DNA of 64,000 nucleotides from Struthio camelus (taxonomy: Eukaryota; Chordata; Aves; Struthioniformes; Struthionidae), in NCBI RefSeq assembly GCF_040807025.1, contig NC_090964.1, positions 2,666,001 through 2,730,000 of the forward strand, written 5' to 3'. Of the stretch, positions 15,406 through 29,300 are shown piece after piece. Both the position numbers and the translations under genes were made by a program. The notes below the pieces were generated by a model. That model was not told the origin of the DNA. It was given only the letters and a program-made list of their open reading frames with translations, and searched no databases. Position 1 is the first letter of the stretch; each line of letters opens with the position of its first letter.

Positions 15406-16074
15406 ACAAGGCATGAGAATTCTAAGGCAAATTGTTCATCATGGCAGAACATCAAATCAAAACAACAGTGACAGAATTAAGCAGGAAATGGAGGGAATGG
15501 TTGTGTTATCTTAGCAAAAGTTTAGTCTACTGTGCCACAGCACCTAATTTATAATTCTCATCCCTAGACAAAAATTGTATCAAATTAGACTACAATGCTT
15601 AAGATTAAAACCATTTCCCTATGTTTGTACACTGAATAATGCAATAGGGCTGGACCCTAATAGAACAGCCTCTAGACGGACTCCACAGTACATAATAAAA
15701 AGGAATAAAATTAACACCATTGTAGGCTCTGCTTCCTTCTCCACATTACATTAACGTATTATATTAAAACTAAATCTCCATGAATGTTTGGGTACATTTC
15801 AACACTATTTAAAAACAAAAAAAAAAGCTTCAAAATTAGATGCTGTTAAGTTATTAAACACCAATTAAACAAAGAGTGCCCTTTGGGCTATTTGCAATTT
15901 CTCCTACTTTTCAGTCTGATGTCCACAGTGCTACATGCTGGAAAGCACAAGAAATTTTGCATGAATTTGATCACTCACATAGGCAGTTATGTTTTGAAAA
16001 CCAATGTTTTTCGCAAGAATTACCAATGAAATAATGTTTTAGGACACAATTGAATTTGAAATAGGTAATGTTTT

Positions 16075-16744
16075 GAATAGTTTTTTGAGTTTTATTGAAA
16101 TCTTACATGAACAAGAAATTGGAAATACAATCACATCAAGGAACAAATTGCCACGGCTTTGACGTTTTTAAGCCAAACAAATTTTGTAGGGCAGATTTTC
16201 AAAAAGGTGTGAAGTTATAACAATTTAAAAACACAGTTAACCTACTTCTAGGAATGCAAAACATACAATCATGTTATTTTCAATACAAGAAAACTTAATT
16301 TGTTGTAATTTCTTAAAACTACTAAGACAAAGCACTAGCTTTTACTTTTATGTACAGCATACTCCTATGTAGTCTATCCCAAATCCAAAAAAAAAACAAA
16401 AACAAAAAACAAAAAACCTGTCCAAAACCAGAGGTTCTGCAAAATCATGATTGAACAGTGTGCCATTCCTGCTTTTAAACTGCTAAAATGAAGCCTAAAA
16501 TGATAAAAGCATTGAAACCCCATATGGAGTTCAGGAATTCTGCAAGCCCAGTAATGTCCAAGTGCGTTTATGAAAAAGAAAACTAAGAGACTCGAGTATA
16601 TACACAATAGAGTGATTCTTCAGCCCAATACAAATGGCAGCCAATCGCTACTGAAGGATGAAACATTAAGCCAATTTTGTTTTGAAGGATGTAGAGCTAT
16701 AGCCAATTCTATGTTGCCAATATTCTCAATCCCTCCTCACTTGT
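16075..16744 (-). other. HNRNPR: HNRNPR 3' UTR (proximal form)
   Basis: The stretch runs from the base after the TAG stop to just past the first minus-sense AATAAA. In transcript sense it has a long U-rich block (complement of 16,387-16,417, built of repeated GUUUUU-type units). Length to the proximal signal is about 650 nt. The cleavage site is inferred. Confidence 0.6.
16091..16096 (-). terminator. HNRNPR: Proximal poly(A) signal AATAAA of HNRNPR
   Basis: TTTATT on the plus strand is a canonical AATAAA on the minus strand, about 650 nt after the stop codon. It is the first canonical hexamer I noticed past the stop. Cleavage would fall roughly 10-30 nt further, near 16,065-16,080. Confidence 0.55.
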
Positions 16745-17357
16745 CTACTTCCACTGTTGCCCATAAGTATCCTGATAAAATTCCTGGTTGTCATTATTGT
16801 AACCATAGTTACCGGCATAGTCACCACCTTGCTGGAGCGGCTGCTGAGCGATGGGTTGGGAGCCCCAGTTCTGCTGGTTGTTGGTCTGACGGCGCTTGGA
16901 ATCAGGTTGGTTGTACCCATCTGCCTTTCTCTTGCCTCCTACGTTGCCCCCACGGTTGCCCCTGGCTCCACGAGCACCACGTCCTCTCTGCTGCTGTGCA
17001 GGACCCCCTCTCCCACCCCTGGCTCCTCTTGGCGGTCCCATGGGTGCCCCCCTCTGTGAATAGCCAGCTCTACCTCTTGGTGGTGGTGCTCCCCGCCCCC
17101 TAGGAGGTGGAGGAGCGCCTCTCCCACCCCTTCCTCCTCCTCCTCTTCCTCTTATAGCATAGCCATCATCATAGCCGTAATAGGGATCTTCATAGCCACC
17201 ACGGTAGTCATGATAGTCATAACCATAATAATCATCATAATAATCTTCATAGCCATAGTAATCTGGGGGATAGCCATATCCACCTCTCCCTCCACGGCCT
17301 CGGCCTCTAATAGGAGGTGGCATGCGAGGCGGAGGGTAGTAATAATAGTCTTCATAC
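16745..17357 (-). CDS. HNRNPR: HNRNPR exon 11 (RGG/Tyr-rich tail and stop)
   Basis: 613 bp from acceptor AACAG to the TAG stop at 16,745-16,747, encoding residues 430-633. It is a low-complexity tail with Tyr/Asp repeats, GRGGRGG boxes, a [15 protein letters not shown] segment and the conserved end [15 protein letters not shown] arginines are expected methylation and RNA-contact sites. Its high GC content generates long spurious frames on the other strand. Confidence 0.98.
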
Positions 17358-20300
17358 CTGTTAAGGAAAAGAAACATGCATTAATTTATCTTCAGAAGTC
17401 TCCCAAAATAAACTACAGTTTTTTCCCATATTAATTAACAGTATACAGTATGGAGAAAAGTGACTCATTCTTTTAACTAGCTCATATTTTGCAGCAGAAG
17501 TCCGTTCAGTATCACAGCAGTGCAAAAATGAACACTCACGCAGTGCTTCTGGAGGCTTGTCTGGCAGCCTGACGTTCCTTCCTTTTCTTATCAGGCGGTT
17601 TTGCTAACACTATTTCAATTTCTTCCCCTTCTATCTCTTTTCCATTCATTTCATTCATAGCCTGTACAAAAATTAGAAGAGAAACATCTAAAAAAATCAC
17701 TTCCATTCAACAGGAAAGTACGACTTTCTGAAAGAAAGCAGCTGGGCTGCTGCAGAATAAACTGCTTTCTATGCTTGATTTCTGTCCTCTAGATACATCA
17801 AATACATCTAGGATACATCAAATTCTATTCAAGTCCCTCTTTATCCATCAGCTACACTGAAGCAGGACTTTTTTATATAAAATATTTTTCTTTGTATCAT
17901 AAAGTAAAATAATTGGATTAAGATACTTATCTAAAAACATTTCAAAGAAAACATCAGCGGAAGTTCTCACTACTCACTGACACAAAAACAGCTTACTCGT
18001 AAGCCAGTTAGAAAGCACGCACAAGAAGAGTAATAGTAATATATTTGGACTTCCTAACCAGTCAAACACGCTATGTGAATGTCTCCAAGGACATCAAGTA
18101 TTTTACACTCAGTTGACTCTGAATGATTTTTTTTTTGGGCGGGGGGAGGGGAAGGGGGAGGGACAGGGAGATTTTAGGCCACCTGCTGAGGAAAAGACTA
18201 CTGAAACCTGGTGATCTCATCAAGTAAGGCAACAATCTTCCAGAAAAGTAGTGTCCATGTGAAATTTGTAGCTATCAAATGCATACTCAAATAGAACTTA
18301 ATACAGGTGGCATACGCACAAAGTGCAATCAGGACTCCACCTCCAGCTCTATCTTGGGTTATCTACTTTGCATGTAGTATTTCTGGGTACCAGTATATGC
18401 ATTAACAAAGACTTCACAGGTCTCTACAGCTATATGCCTCCCCAAAATAGTAAAGATTATGGCTAATTTATTCCAAAGGAGGTATGAAAATAAGCATACT
18501 CTGGAATCAATGAGCCAATTCTGTCTTCCATGCATTAATATCTTAATAATGCTTTAGTTAAATAAACCAAACACCTATTCACAGGAATTTGTAAATTACA
18601 ACAATCTGTAAACCAATTTAGCGGCCATAAAACAGAGGGGGAGATGTGGTAACATTCCAGCTTGTTTCAGGGAAGAAGAATATTATTAGAGACGCTCTAG
18701 TACTGATTTTGGTCCGACTCTTCATAGAAGAATGTCAGCCGCTAGCAGTGTTCAGTTGCTCAAATGCAACAGAGAACTTAGAATAAAGATTTTCTGGGAA
18801 GTTTGAGGGACAGAGGCTAATGCGTTTTTAAGACATACTGCATTAAAACATGTCAGGAAATAAATGTCACTGACTTACCCTTTCTGGGAATTCAGGCTTC
18901 CTTACCCTCTCTTGGACAGGGTCCAAGACTATCCAAACTGGCTTCCCAACTTCATAACTATGAGTGACATTCATGCTAAAGCCATATTCATAAAGCATTC
19001 TGAAAAGACTTCAAGGTACATAACACCTCCCTCCCACCTCCACAAAAATCTATGTAGGTATTTAAAAACAAGAGAAAGTGATTTCTGTAAAACTTAAGCC
19101 CCTGAAATACAAACAGCAGAGACTAATGACTTTCTTAACTGCTCTTAGATACAGAGAAAAAGATTATTTAGAACTGCTTTGAAGCTCAAAATAACCATCT
19201 TTAATGTTTAAGAACCAGTTTAAGTGAAATGCTCTAGGGAGCATGTACGGTTAAAGGTAGGGAAAAAAAATGCATTGAAGGAGATGCTAGCATCATTCCT
19301 CTCCCTTTCACAAATTACTTCAACTACCTTGCAATTTCTATTCACGAATTTGTCACCCTAAAAACTACACAAAAGCCTTTAAAGAGGGGTCTTTGAGAGA
19401 CAACTAATACCTTCTGCCAGTGTTTCCTCAGAAAAAAAACTGTCTAGGTTGATTTTTTTCCTCTCTTCTCTAGACTCTCCTGCATTGGTCTAGATATCTT
19501 TTCCAGTCTATTTGTTTGCTACAGTTTTGTCCTTTGAAAGTTTCACATCCTCCTAGCTACTGAAATCACAGGAACAAAATCCTTACAATTAAAATTCTTG
19601 CAATGGGACCTTATTAAATGTGCTCTACAGATTGTCTCACCACGTTATATATTGCAAAGAAATTCTTAAAAACATTCGTAGAAAATAAACTGCTCACATC
19701 TGATTCCGCTAAGGGGAGGGAAAAAAAAAAAAAAAGAATAATCAGCTTACCTTCACTGCTGCCCCTCTGTCCTCAAAATGAACAAAAGCATAGTCCTTCA
19801 ACTTTTTTACTCTTTCCAGCTTTCCAAACTCAGAAAAGGATTTCTCCAGAATTTCTTCTGTCACAGTGGTGGCCAAGTTTCTTACGAATAAAACTTTCAC
19901 CTATTGAAAAACGAGTATGAAAGTTGCGAACCCAAAATCACGCATCAAAGGAAATGAACATTAACTAAAAAGATATTACTGTCTTCTATGCATTAACGAT
20001 TTTTAGCTAATCCTGTAAATTCTGTGCCTGCTTCCAGACAAGACAGCCTTGTAGTTATCTGCATGAAATTTCTACACCTACTGTCCTTCCACACTTCCCC
20101 TCCATGATCAGCAGCATATCCAACATTCATTTTCTGCTTCTGGGATGCTACAAGTCCCAGTAAAATTTTTGTAACAGACTTCTAGAGCAGCAAAGAATTT
20201 TCCCAAAACACAGGGATAAAGAGCAAAATGTCATTCCCTGTGTTGTACTTCACCAAGTCCTCTTACTCTGGGAAGTGCTCTTCTAAAATATCCACCTACT

Positions 20301-23300
20301 ACTCATTAACAGCAGAAGCAGAACGCTAAGGAGACAGACTTGTGTGCCAATCCAGCAGGATAATTCTGTATATATTAATCTAAATAGGAATAGCCAGTTG
20401 GAACAACCATGTTCCTGATGTGTTGCACAGGCAACTGATTTACAGCATCCAATGACGTTTCCAATTACCTTTGCCATGACTTCTGGATCAGGCTCCTCTA
20501 CTGGGTCAGCCCACTCCACTGTCACAACATTTCCCCAGACTTTTACTTTCCCACTCATCAGGCGGCGTCGAGCTTGCGCTGCTGACTTGTGATCTTCATA
20601 TTCCAAGAAGCAGAATCCCCGATTCTTCTTTTTATCATCAGGTTGATGATAGAGGATGACATCCACCAAACCCTCTGAAAAACATGTCTTTAGTATTGAG
20701 CTTAAAAGAAAAAAAAAAAAAAACCACACCTGAACTCTACCCAAAACAAGTTAAATCATTTTAATACGTAGCCTCTGAACTTAACACCTGAAGTGAAAGT
20801 AGCGTGAAAGAGTAGCATGAAAAAATGAAGAAAACAAATCAAAATTGGATATCCACATAAATACATCCAATTTACCTACAAACAGGTTACCTAGAAGGTA
20901 AAATTCTCCAAAACAGACTTACCTCAAAACTAGGCCCTGCAAGACATCAACACAAACAGTTCACACAGTGACAGTTTGCTATATATTCTTTTACCATTTT
21001 TACATTTGTGAAAAGCAGTCAGCACTACTACATGGTATCTCCCATGCCTCCAGGGGAAGCTGGAGAGTTTCTTCCACATCTCTCCAAAAAGAGGAGAGAT
21101 AAGGAAATGAATATTCACCTTCTGTTTTCATCACTTCCCTGCAGTACTTATAAATAGCAATCCTAAAAAAGAAGCAATAGATTAAAACTTTCCTACAGGA
21201 AGAAGAGCAGGTGATCAAGATTTTAACCTCTCATATAAAGCACAAGCATCCTTCCAGCGACGAGCTGATTGACTGTTCCTATCCACTGCATATACTGGGG
21301 AACATTAAAATTCCCTGTAACCTGATTCAATATTGCCTCTCAGCTGATTTCTTTGTGCTGCTTCCCTGTCATTCTTCAATATACTTTCTTTTGAGGATCC
21401 TCAAAAACTTCTCAGACAAGAAACTATTGTAGATCCAATGAAAAACACAGATCCTTAAACACTAACCTCGAACAGATAACAGAACTAGGACTTCCACATT
21501 TTTTCTAAGTTAATTCATGCTGTTTCTATCTCACATTGTAACCCTACAACATCAATAACGTCACAAGCAGTAAGACAAAGCAAACTCAGAATATACACTA
21601 GTCCCTTTACGCTCCATCACAAAATACTTCTCATAGATAAGATTTCTACCAAAAATAAACTTGGACTCCAACTTGAAATAGTTTTAAATGATATCTGAAA
21701 GAACCTGCTGCAAAGCTAGAACTACAAAAGAGAGACCAAAATGGTATTTTGGGATCAGTGCAACAAACCTAAAATGCTCCTTACCTGTGACTTTACTGAA
21801 CTCTTCCAATATGTTTTCCTTGGTCTTGTTCTTTGGAATTGACCCAACAAATAACCTGTTGTTTGCCACAGAGATGCATACTCCAAGGTGCTTCCCAGGA
21901 CGAATTTCATAGTTGTCACACTGCAAAAATAAGCCACCAGTCATTTGCATTACCCATTACAATATGGGTGAAAAGAACCCTAAAAAAATCAGACAGTCAG
22001 CTATTCCCTTCAGACTCTCTAATCTTTATACATTGATATTGAATTCACGTGGCAGAAGAATTATTAGAACTGTGATATTTGGTCAGCATTGACTTAAGAG
22101 GAATGTTGGCGAGTTTAGGTCTTCCGCTGAAAACTTTGAATATTCTGTTGAATGGGAAGCTACAGAAATAGACTGATGTACAGGGAACAGGACCTAGATA
22201 CAAACTGTAGGGGATAGACTGATTCACATACTGTTCATCTCACGCTTGAAAGCTACTTCGAGACAAAAGATGGCTTCTTCCTGTAGTTGGACTGACCACT
22301 GCTCACTACTGCTGTTACTAAAACACAAACACATAGCCTTCTAGATACTGTGAGTACTTCCACTTTTTTCAGTTGGCTTACTTTGATAGCTTCTTAACAT
22401 AGAGCATGCTTGCTCTGCGACGCTCACAAGCCTAATTTACAGTACGGTGTGCTTCCTCGTTTCTTCCCCTCCTACTCTCCTGGCAGAGATTTTCTGGTAT
22501 ACCTGTAAATGGTATACCTCTATTGTTTCAGCTTTCCATAAAATATTTAAAATACTGTCATTTAGCCTATCTCTTCATATCACACTTCTAGCCACAGTTA
22601 GATTACTCTATGGATAACAACATTCCTTGACAGATCTTTACAGACCAGAGAATTCAACCTTTAAAAAAAAAAGTTTACTAAAATTCAAGACAGACATCAT
22701 CATCTTTGGTTTAGGTAGGATTTTCAAACGGGCTTAAGTCTGATCAACAGCCAGTTTCTGAAAATCCACCAATTTTTTAAGAATAAATTTTCAGCCATTT
22801 TTACCCTAGCTGAGACAGTCATACACATGACAGAGCAATACCTTGAATAACCTTCATATTCATGAAGAATTAAAGAAAGTTAAAGTACCACAAGCTATCA
22901 AATAAGACCACATTAGGGAAGACAAAAACATTTCAGAATTTTGCCTCACACAACAGTGCTTTGTAACTCAGTAAAATTTTGAGCTTTAGTGCTATGAACT
23001 TAATCTGAATCTACCTTTCCAAGTATAGCTCATAAAGCCATTTTACCCCCAAAATCAATCCTATTCCCACCGGTACATGTACATCTGAAGCACAGCATTC
23101 ACACAGTGTAGAAGCAAAAAAACTTGAAATTTCAACTTATTTTCGGTACTGGATAAACCTCGCTTTTCTATCAAGGCTGAATTAGCATCAAAATTTTGAA
23201 TGTGCTGGCCCTCATTACTTTTTCCCTACTAGCCTGTAGAAAATCTTGTACAAGCCTGTCCCAGATAATTAATGTTAGTAAAGTTGGGAGGGGAGAAGCA

Positions 23301-26300
23301 GCTTTTCTCCTTCAGAAGTGAAAGTAACTCAGCATCCATCACTCATCTTCAAACACTGAAATCCAAAAGCAATCAATTTCAAAGATATACTTCACGTGAG
23401 TTTAAACAGATATTCAAGCAGGTATTAAGAAAAATAAAACCTAAAAACAAAACAAAAACCCAACACTAAGTGAGGATATACAAATCCTAATCCTAAAGCC
23501 CAATATAACAATTGCAACTATACCTAAATACATGAAGTATTTAGGGAGGGAAAATGTACACTGGAACATTTAGATGCAGCGACTCCTTCTGAAACCTTTA
23601 CACTGAGCTACGACTGCTTCTTAAATGTCCTTATCTATTCCAGCTGAAAAAAACAAGATGTTTGGGGTTTCTCCCCCCTCCCCCCAATTTATCCAGGATC
23701 AACTGAATTGCATTGAAGCAAATGGGATCCAGCATTTCAACTACTTTGGTTTCAAGTACAAGCAGTATTTCACAGCCATATGCAGTACCTTCAGAAATGC
23801 AAACTGATCCACCTAATTCCATTTCCTACTCTTGGGTATATAAAGGCCACATTATACTGCTATGCTGGTGAATAACCTCGTAAAGACAGACCTTAAGTAT
23901 TCAGTCTCTAGCACATTCATTTTAAAACTTCTGGCAGAAAATACACTAGTTTGTCAACAACAAGCACAAAACTTACCCATGGCTGACATCTCTTAGAGCC
24001 TACCTTCAAAGGTAAGGCTAAGTAAATGAAGCAGGGCCCCAATCTGATCGCTAACTCTCATTTTTCTTTCCTGAGGGTTGCTCTATGTGCTTGCCAAATG
24101 CTCCAGATGCAGATGAAATCAGGTTTGCATTTGAGCTAACTGTACTGCTGCTATTGGAAAGAACCAAAGGCCACTGGGAACCCTAAAGATGCAAGACACC
24201 TACTCAGAGACCTCTTCCACTGGAGCATAAGGAAGATAAAGCATCTCGAATTAGCTCTTTATAGTACAAAGGTGATGCAACTTAAACATAGTGAAGCTTC
24301 AAGAATATCTTTTCAAATTGTAATCAAGTAAATTTTTATCCTAATCACCCAGGGACCCTAACAGATGGAGGGCTACAGTTCTAGAAGCAGAGCTTTATTT
24401 ATATACACTAAATCAATTCAGGAAACAATTTTCATGAAAGTCAAATTTTGTGTCCGGCAACGAATGCTTTAATAAAACACTTATCTAACAGATTTTCAAC
24501 ATGCTGACTGTTGTCATCATCTTGTCCTATCTAAAAAAAAAGAGTTACTCACCAGTTTGACCGCTTCCTGTGCTGCATCTTTACTACAAAAGGTAATGAA
24601 AGCATAACCTCTGTTTTGACCAGAAAGAGGATCCATCATAAGGCGCAGATCCCAAATGGGACCAGCCTTCTCAAAGAGCGGTACCAACTCATCTTCATAC
24701 AAGTCTCGGGGGATCTTGCCAACAAAAACCTAAAAGAAGAGGACACTTAACTGAAGATTTTGCAAAAAAGCAAACTTGCTTTTAATATTTGAAAGCTCCC
24801 TGAAAAGCAAGTACATTGCAGCATAAACCTTCATAGAGAAACACTGCAGACTTAACTGTGGACAATATTATTGCATCTCCTATCAAGTCTTCTAAACCTC
24901 CCACTTTGCATATGAAAAATGTGGTTTTGTTATTTATAATTAAAAGGTCAAATTTCTACATCTGAAGAGGTAAATGGGCCTTACCTGATTATAATTCTGG
25001 CAATTAAGAACAAATATCCTACACTACCCCAGGCCAAAGCAATTCCTTGATCTTGTAGTCTTCCTAAATCATTTTCTATTCCAATCTTGATTAGAAAATT
25101 ACAGACACGGAAAAGTCTACAAACATCCTTAATAAGTTTCCCCAGTGGTCATTTTCACTTTTAATATACACTGTAATATTATTTCTAGTCTGGATTTCTA
25201 TTTCAACTTACACCAACTGAATCTTATCATATTTGTCTGAGAAAATCTGGAGTCCTCATATTTTTGTTCCTTATGTAGAGCGATGACTATTCACGTTCGT
25301 TCAAGTTTTTGTTAAGGAGTTTAATCGGTTCAGCTGAGGTCTCACTAGAAAAGATTTTTTCAAGTGTTTAAACACTGTAGCTCTTCTCCGAATTCTCAAT
25401 ATCTTTGAACTGCTGATACAAGTCTACTGTGCAAAAAACCCATCAAGATCAAATTCTATTTTAAATCAAATGCTCTTCAAGTAACTTTCTTACAGCAGGA
25501 ATTTTGTTACCATGCCTGCCAAAGATGGATCATTTTAAGGGTTGGTAGCACCGAAAAATATGGAAATAAGTTCTCTTTAGCTTAAGAAGAGGGAGGAATT
25601 TACAGATTATTGGTTTTGGATAATACAGTTTCCTAAAACTTTTAAATCAAAACTTGCAAAATACATACTTTTACCCACCCAAGTTACAGACAAACTATTA
25701 ATAATTTCCCCAATATTTACCGATACTTGCTAATTTGACTATTTTAACCACTGTAAATACTGCTACTTCACATAGGGTTTTAATTCAATTGTAGTACTAC
25801 CAATTTTACTCAAGCTTCTCTCCAAGCTGACTTAAGACACACATAACATTTTTTTCTTCTAAAAATGTAGTCTAGATAGAGCTTCTAAAAACATCTTTTT
25901 AAAAATTAGTTTGGATAATACAATACCAAGGCAAAGCACAGTGCACTCTTATTTTTACACATTTTGGTTTTAACTCTATCACTTAAACATGACTTACGGT
26001 TCTTAACTTCAAATACTAGTCATAGTATTGGAACCTAGTAGAAGCCAACCTTTCCCATCTAGGCAAAGCCTTGCTAATAGTCACATCTTGTACTGAAGAC
26101 TTGGCAGACAACACCAAAACTGAAGATGCACAGAATACTCTCATAAGCTATGAACAAACCTATGAGAATATCATGACTTCGATTAAAAAAAAAAAAAAAA
26201 AAAAAAAAAATAGAATGCAAGTTATTTTCCTCCAAAGGAAAGCTAGAATCTTTATAGTGCTTGTTATTATACCCCTTCCTGAGATTCAGTTTTCAGAGAT

Positions 26301-29300
26301 TCCGTTTCCAGAATTTTTCTTCCATGTAGCTTAGGCTCTCAGTTCACTGTGAACACCAACTGGCCAAGTATTATTTGCTATCGGGGAAAAAGGAATGGAT
26401 CTCTCATACCGAACAGAAATTTAACGCGAGAGCCAAGAGGCCTTTCTTAAGAAAGGCTAAGAAATCCCTGCAAGAAATGTTTCTATTGTCATTACGTTAT
26501 TGTCACAAGCATTTCATTCCAAATCCCATGTGCAAAATTCAAAGACAAAAGCCAGTACCTTCATGGAAGTGCACAAAACAGGAACTGCAACTGGCTATTA
26601 AGGCAGTGAAACTGTCAACGGAACTGTCAAACTGAAAGTGGTTTTCAAGTCAGTCAAATGTAAACAGTCTGCACTAAATTCTTCAGACTTCACAGTCACT
26701 CAACAGAAACTGAAGCTGATGTGCCAAACAGATGACTACTCTGCCTTAGAAAGAAAAGAAAAAATCCCACCCAAATACAAAAAAATTCTACTTTTCCAGC
26801 TATTTACCAAAGATTTACCTTCCTTAAGCTTCTCCGTTCCCTTGTTTCCTTCCTGTCTCTTTGGTATACTCTAAATTAAGTATCATTCTCTCTACAAACT
26901 TCAGACCATCATCAAAGCCGTAAGATTGCTATTACACTTCAATTCAGGTAATACACTCCAGGAGCTGGGATGAACAACAGGATTTCATTTGAATACACTG
27001 ATATCTGACCTATACGCTAGAGTAAATTCACATCTGTACTGGGAGGACTGAATGTCTCCATGGGAATAATGATCATTCTAAAGTGAATTTACTCTGAACC
27101 TGTAAACTTTATATACTATACGATCAATAATAGACATGACAAATGCCACAGAGATATCTTGCAAGAGTCTAAAGAAATATCCGCAATAACTTTCCTTAGG
27201 TATGCCAGTAAGTTTGAGAAAAGTTTCTGAAATATCAAAGAATGTAAATATCAGATGTCTTACTTCATTTTACAGTTCTACAATAAAAGTACCATGGAAA
27301 AAATTTTGCAAACAGGCATTACTAGTGATATAACATAGATCTGATTTAAGCAGGATGCAACTGTCTCATCTCTGTGCCTTTGTTGAGATCACTGACTATT
27401 AGACTTACATTTTCAAGTTTTGCTTCCTAAAGGAAATGTACAAAGTACCCCAATTCACTTCTTTCTTATTACTGTTTTAGATTAAATAAGAAAATTCTGT
27501 CAATTAGGGAGAATTTCATCTTGTTTCATGAACAACAGACTTTCCAGGGCATTATTCGGGGATGCAAACCACTTCAGCGCTCTAGATGACGCATCCTTCA
27601 ATTATTTTAACTGCTGAACAATTTCTGTTGCCATCCCAAACTCATAAAAGTGTACAGTGTTATAAGAGCTTCTTCAAAACTTCATCTCCTTGTAATAGCG
27701 CTTCATGTACAGTCAATCTTTTTTAACGGCCCAATTTAAGTGTTAAATTAATGTAGGCCACATGACTGTTTGAATTCATCCGAATCTACAGTCTTCATAA
27801 AAATAAGGAAGGGAACAGAAATTCTGGTACTTACAGTACAAGAACCTTTCAGTGGAAGAGAGACACTAAGGGACAAGGGCTTTAGCTAAACCTCCACATT
27901 GTTCCAGTATAAAAGTTATATTCTCTGTGCACTAAATACAGCAAAAGCTTTGCTTCGTTCAACTCCCGCCAAGTTTATTGAAAAACTGGTTCCCAAGTTA
28001 GAGAATTATAATATCATCTGAGTCTTCCCATTCAATTTATTATTGACAAAAGCAGTTTATTTACTGCAACATCTTAAGCATATAACACAACATTTTCCAG
28101 CTGACAAGTTAACCTAACAATCATTCTCCGACTTTCCACAAATTCTAACCATATACCCATATAGGAGCAGATGCAATACCAATTTATCATTCATAGAGCC
28201 AAAAGTAATTCTGTATTTTTGCCAAAGACATTCAAAGTCCATGGTCGTTATATATTTACGATAAATTTCAGCTCTGAAAAGGACATGGTATCCTCAATTT
28301 TACATAGCCTAAACTGTTTCATAAATATATAACCTTATACGTGATCAGTGTAGCACATATCAGGTAAATAATCATCTATTAAAAAGTAATTTCAAGTTTT
28401 CATTTCACACCACTGAAAAACACTGAATTAGAAGTCTCTGAAAACTTCAGGAGCAAGACATATTTTACATGGACACCCCTCAGTAAAACTAGTCCAACAG
28501 TTAGTACAACAGATTTAAGTCATTTACTCAGGACTGTACCACGCTAACTTTGAAAAGCACTTTTCCACTGCCTCTACTTGTGTGAGAAAAGAGGCTGGTA
28601 TTTAACAGTTATCAATGAATCTCCTGTTCTTCAGATCATGCCTTAAATGAAATTATATTCATTTACACCTATTGCTGAAGGATGGAAGTCAAATATGGCA
28701 TCAGCCACTTCCTTAATTTTTTTGCTATGTCAGTCTAGATAGGCCATATGTAGGTCAGAATATCTACGGCTTGGATATAAATATTTAGGTCCTTGGACAG
28801 CTGACTGAAGATCAGGACTGAAAAAAAATATGTATTTTAACCCGTTCAGCAAACATACCTCAACTTCATTAGCTATTACAGATACATGCAAAACCCACAG
28901 ATACAATGTTGGATTTACGACCCAGCATTATCCAACTAAAATACTGAACATTTGTCTTATTTGCATTGAAGTTCTAATGTTACTAAAGTTCCTTTTGTTC
29001 TTCGTTCACTTAAGTAACCCTTCCTTGCTGTGACTGAAGTCAGTCAAACTCATAATATTCGCTCTTCTTGTCTGCACTTTAATTTCAAAGGTTACTAGAA
29101 TTGCAACTTAGAAGTTACTACTGTCTACACATCTTCCCATGTTCCTTCGCAACTGGTTTTTAGCCACTTCCGAACCACAATAAGACAACTTAAAGTAGTT
29201 TTGTGTAAATAGCTGCAATTTAAGAGCACTAAAAAATTTGTTTCTTTTTACAGCATTGCTACCATATATACTTTAATAAAATAAACTACAACTAGCATGC

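Larger units (their letters stand above)
1..16070. other. AT-rich intergenic region 3' of HNRNPR
   Basis: No reading frame here resembles a protein I recognise; all are short, lack plausible exon structure and have low-complexity or random composition. The stretch holds A/T homopolymers, a CT microsatellite, G runs and scattered AATAAA hexamers on both strands. The right end may include extended HNRNPR 3' UTR isoforms. In human, HTR1D and LUZP1 lie on this side of HNRNPR, but no intronless receptor-like frame is visible. Distal regulatory elements cannot be excluded from one sequence. Confidence 0.7.

Noticed and set aside
16570-17103. 177-codon plus-strand frame opposite the HNRNPR tail exon
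   Set aside because: It is antisense to the conserved RGG/Tyr-rich exon 11 and results from its GC-rich repetitive codons. The product resembles nothing known.
26185-26210. A26 tract as the tail of a processed pseudogene or SINE
   Set aside because: Upstream sequence has no gene-like or SINE-like body and no tRNA-type promoter boxes, so I call it a simple homopolymer.
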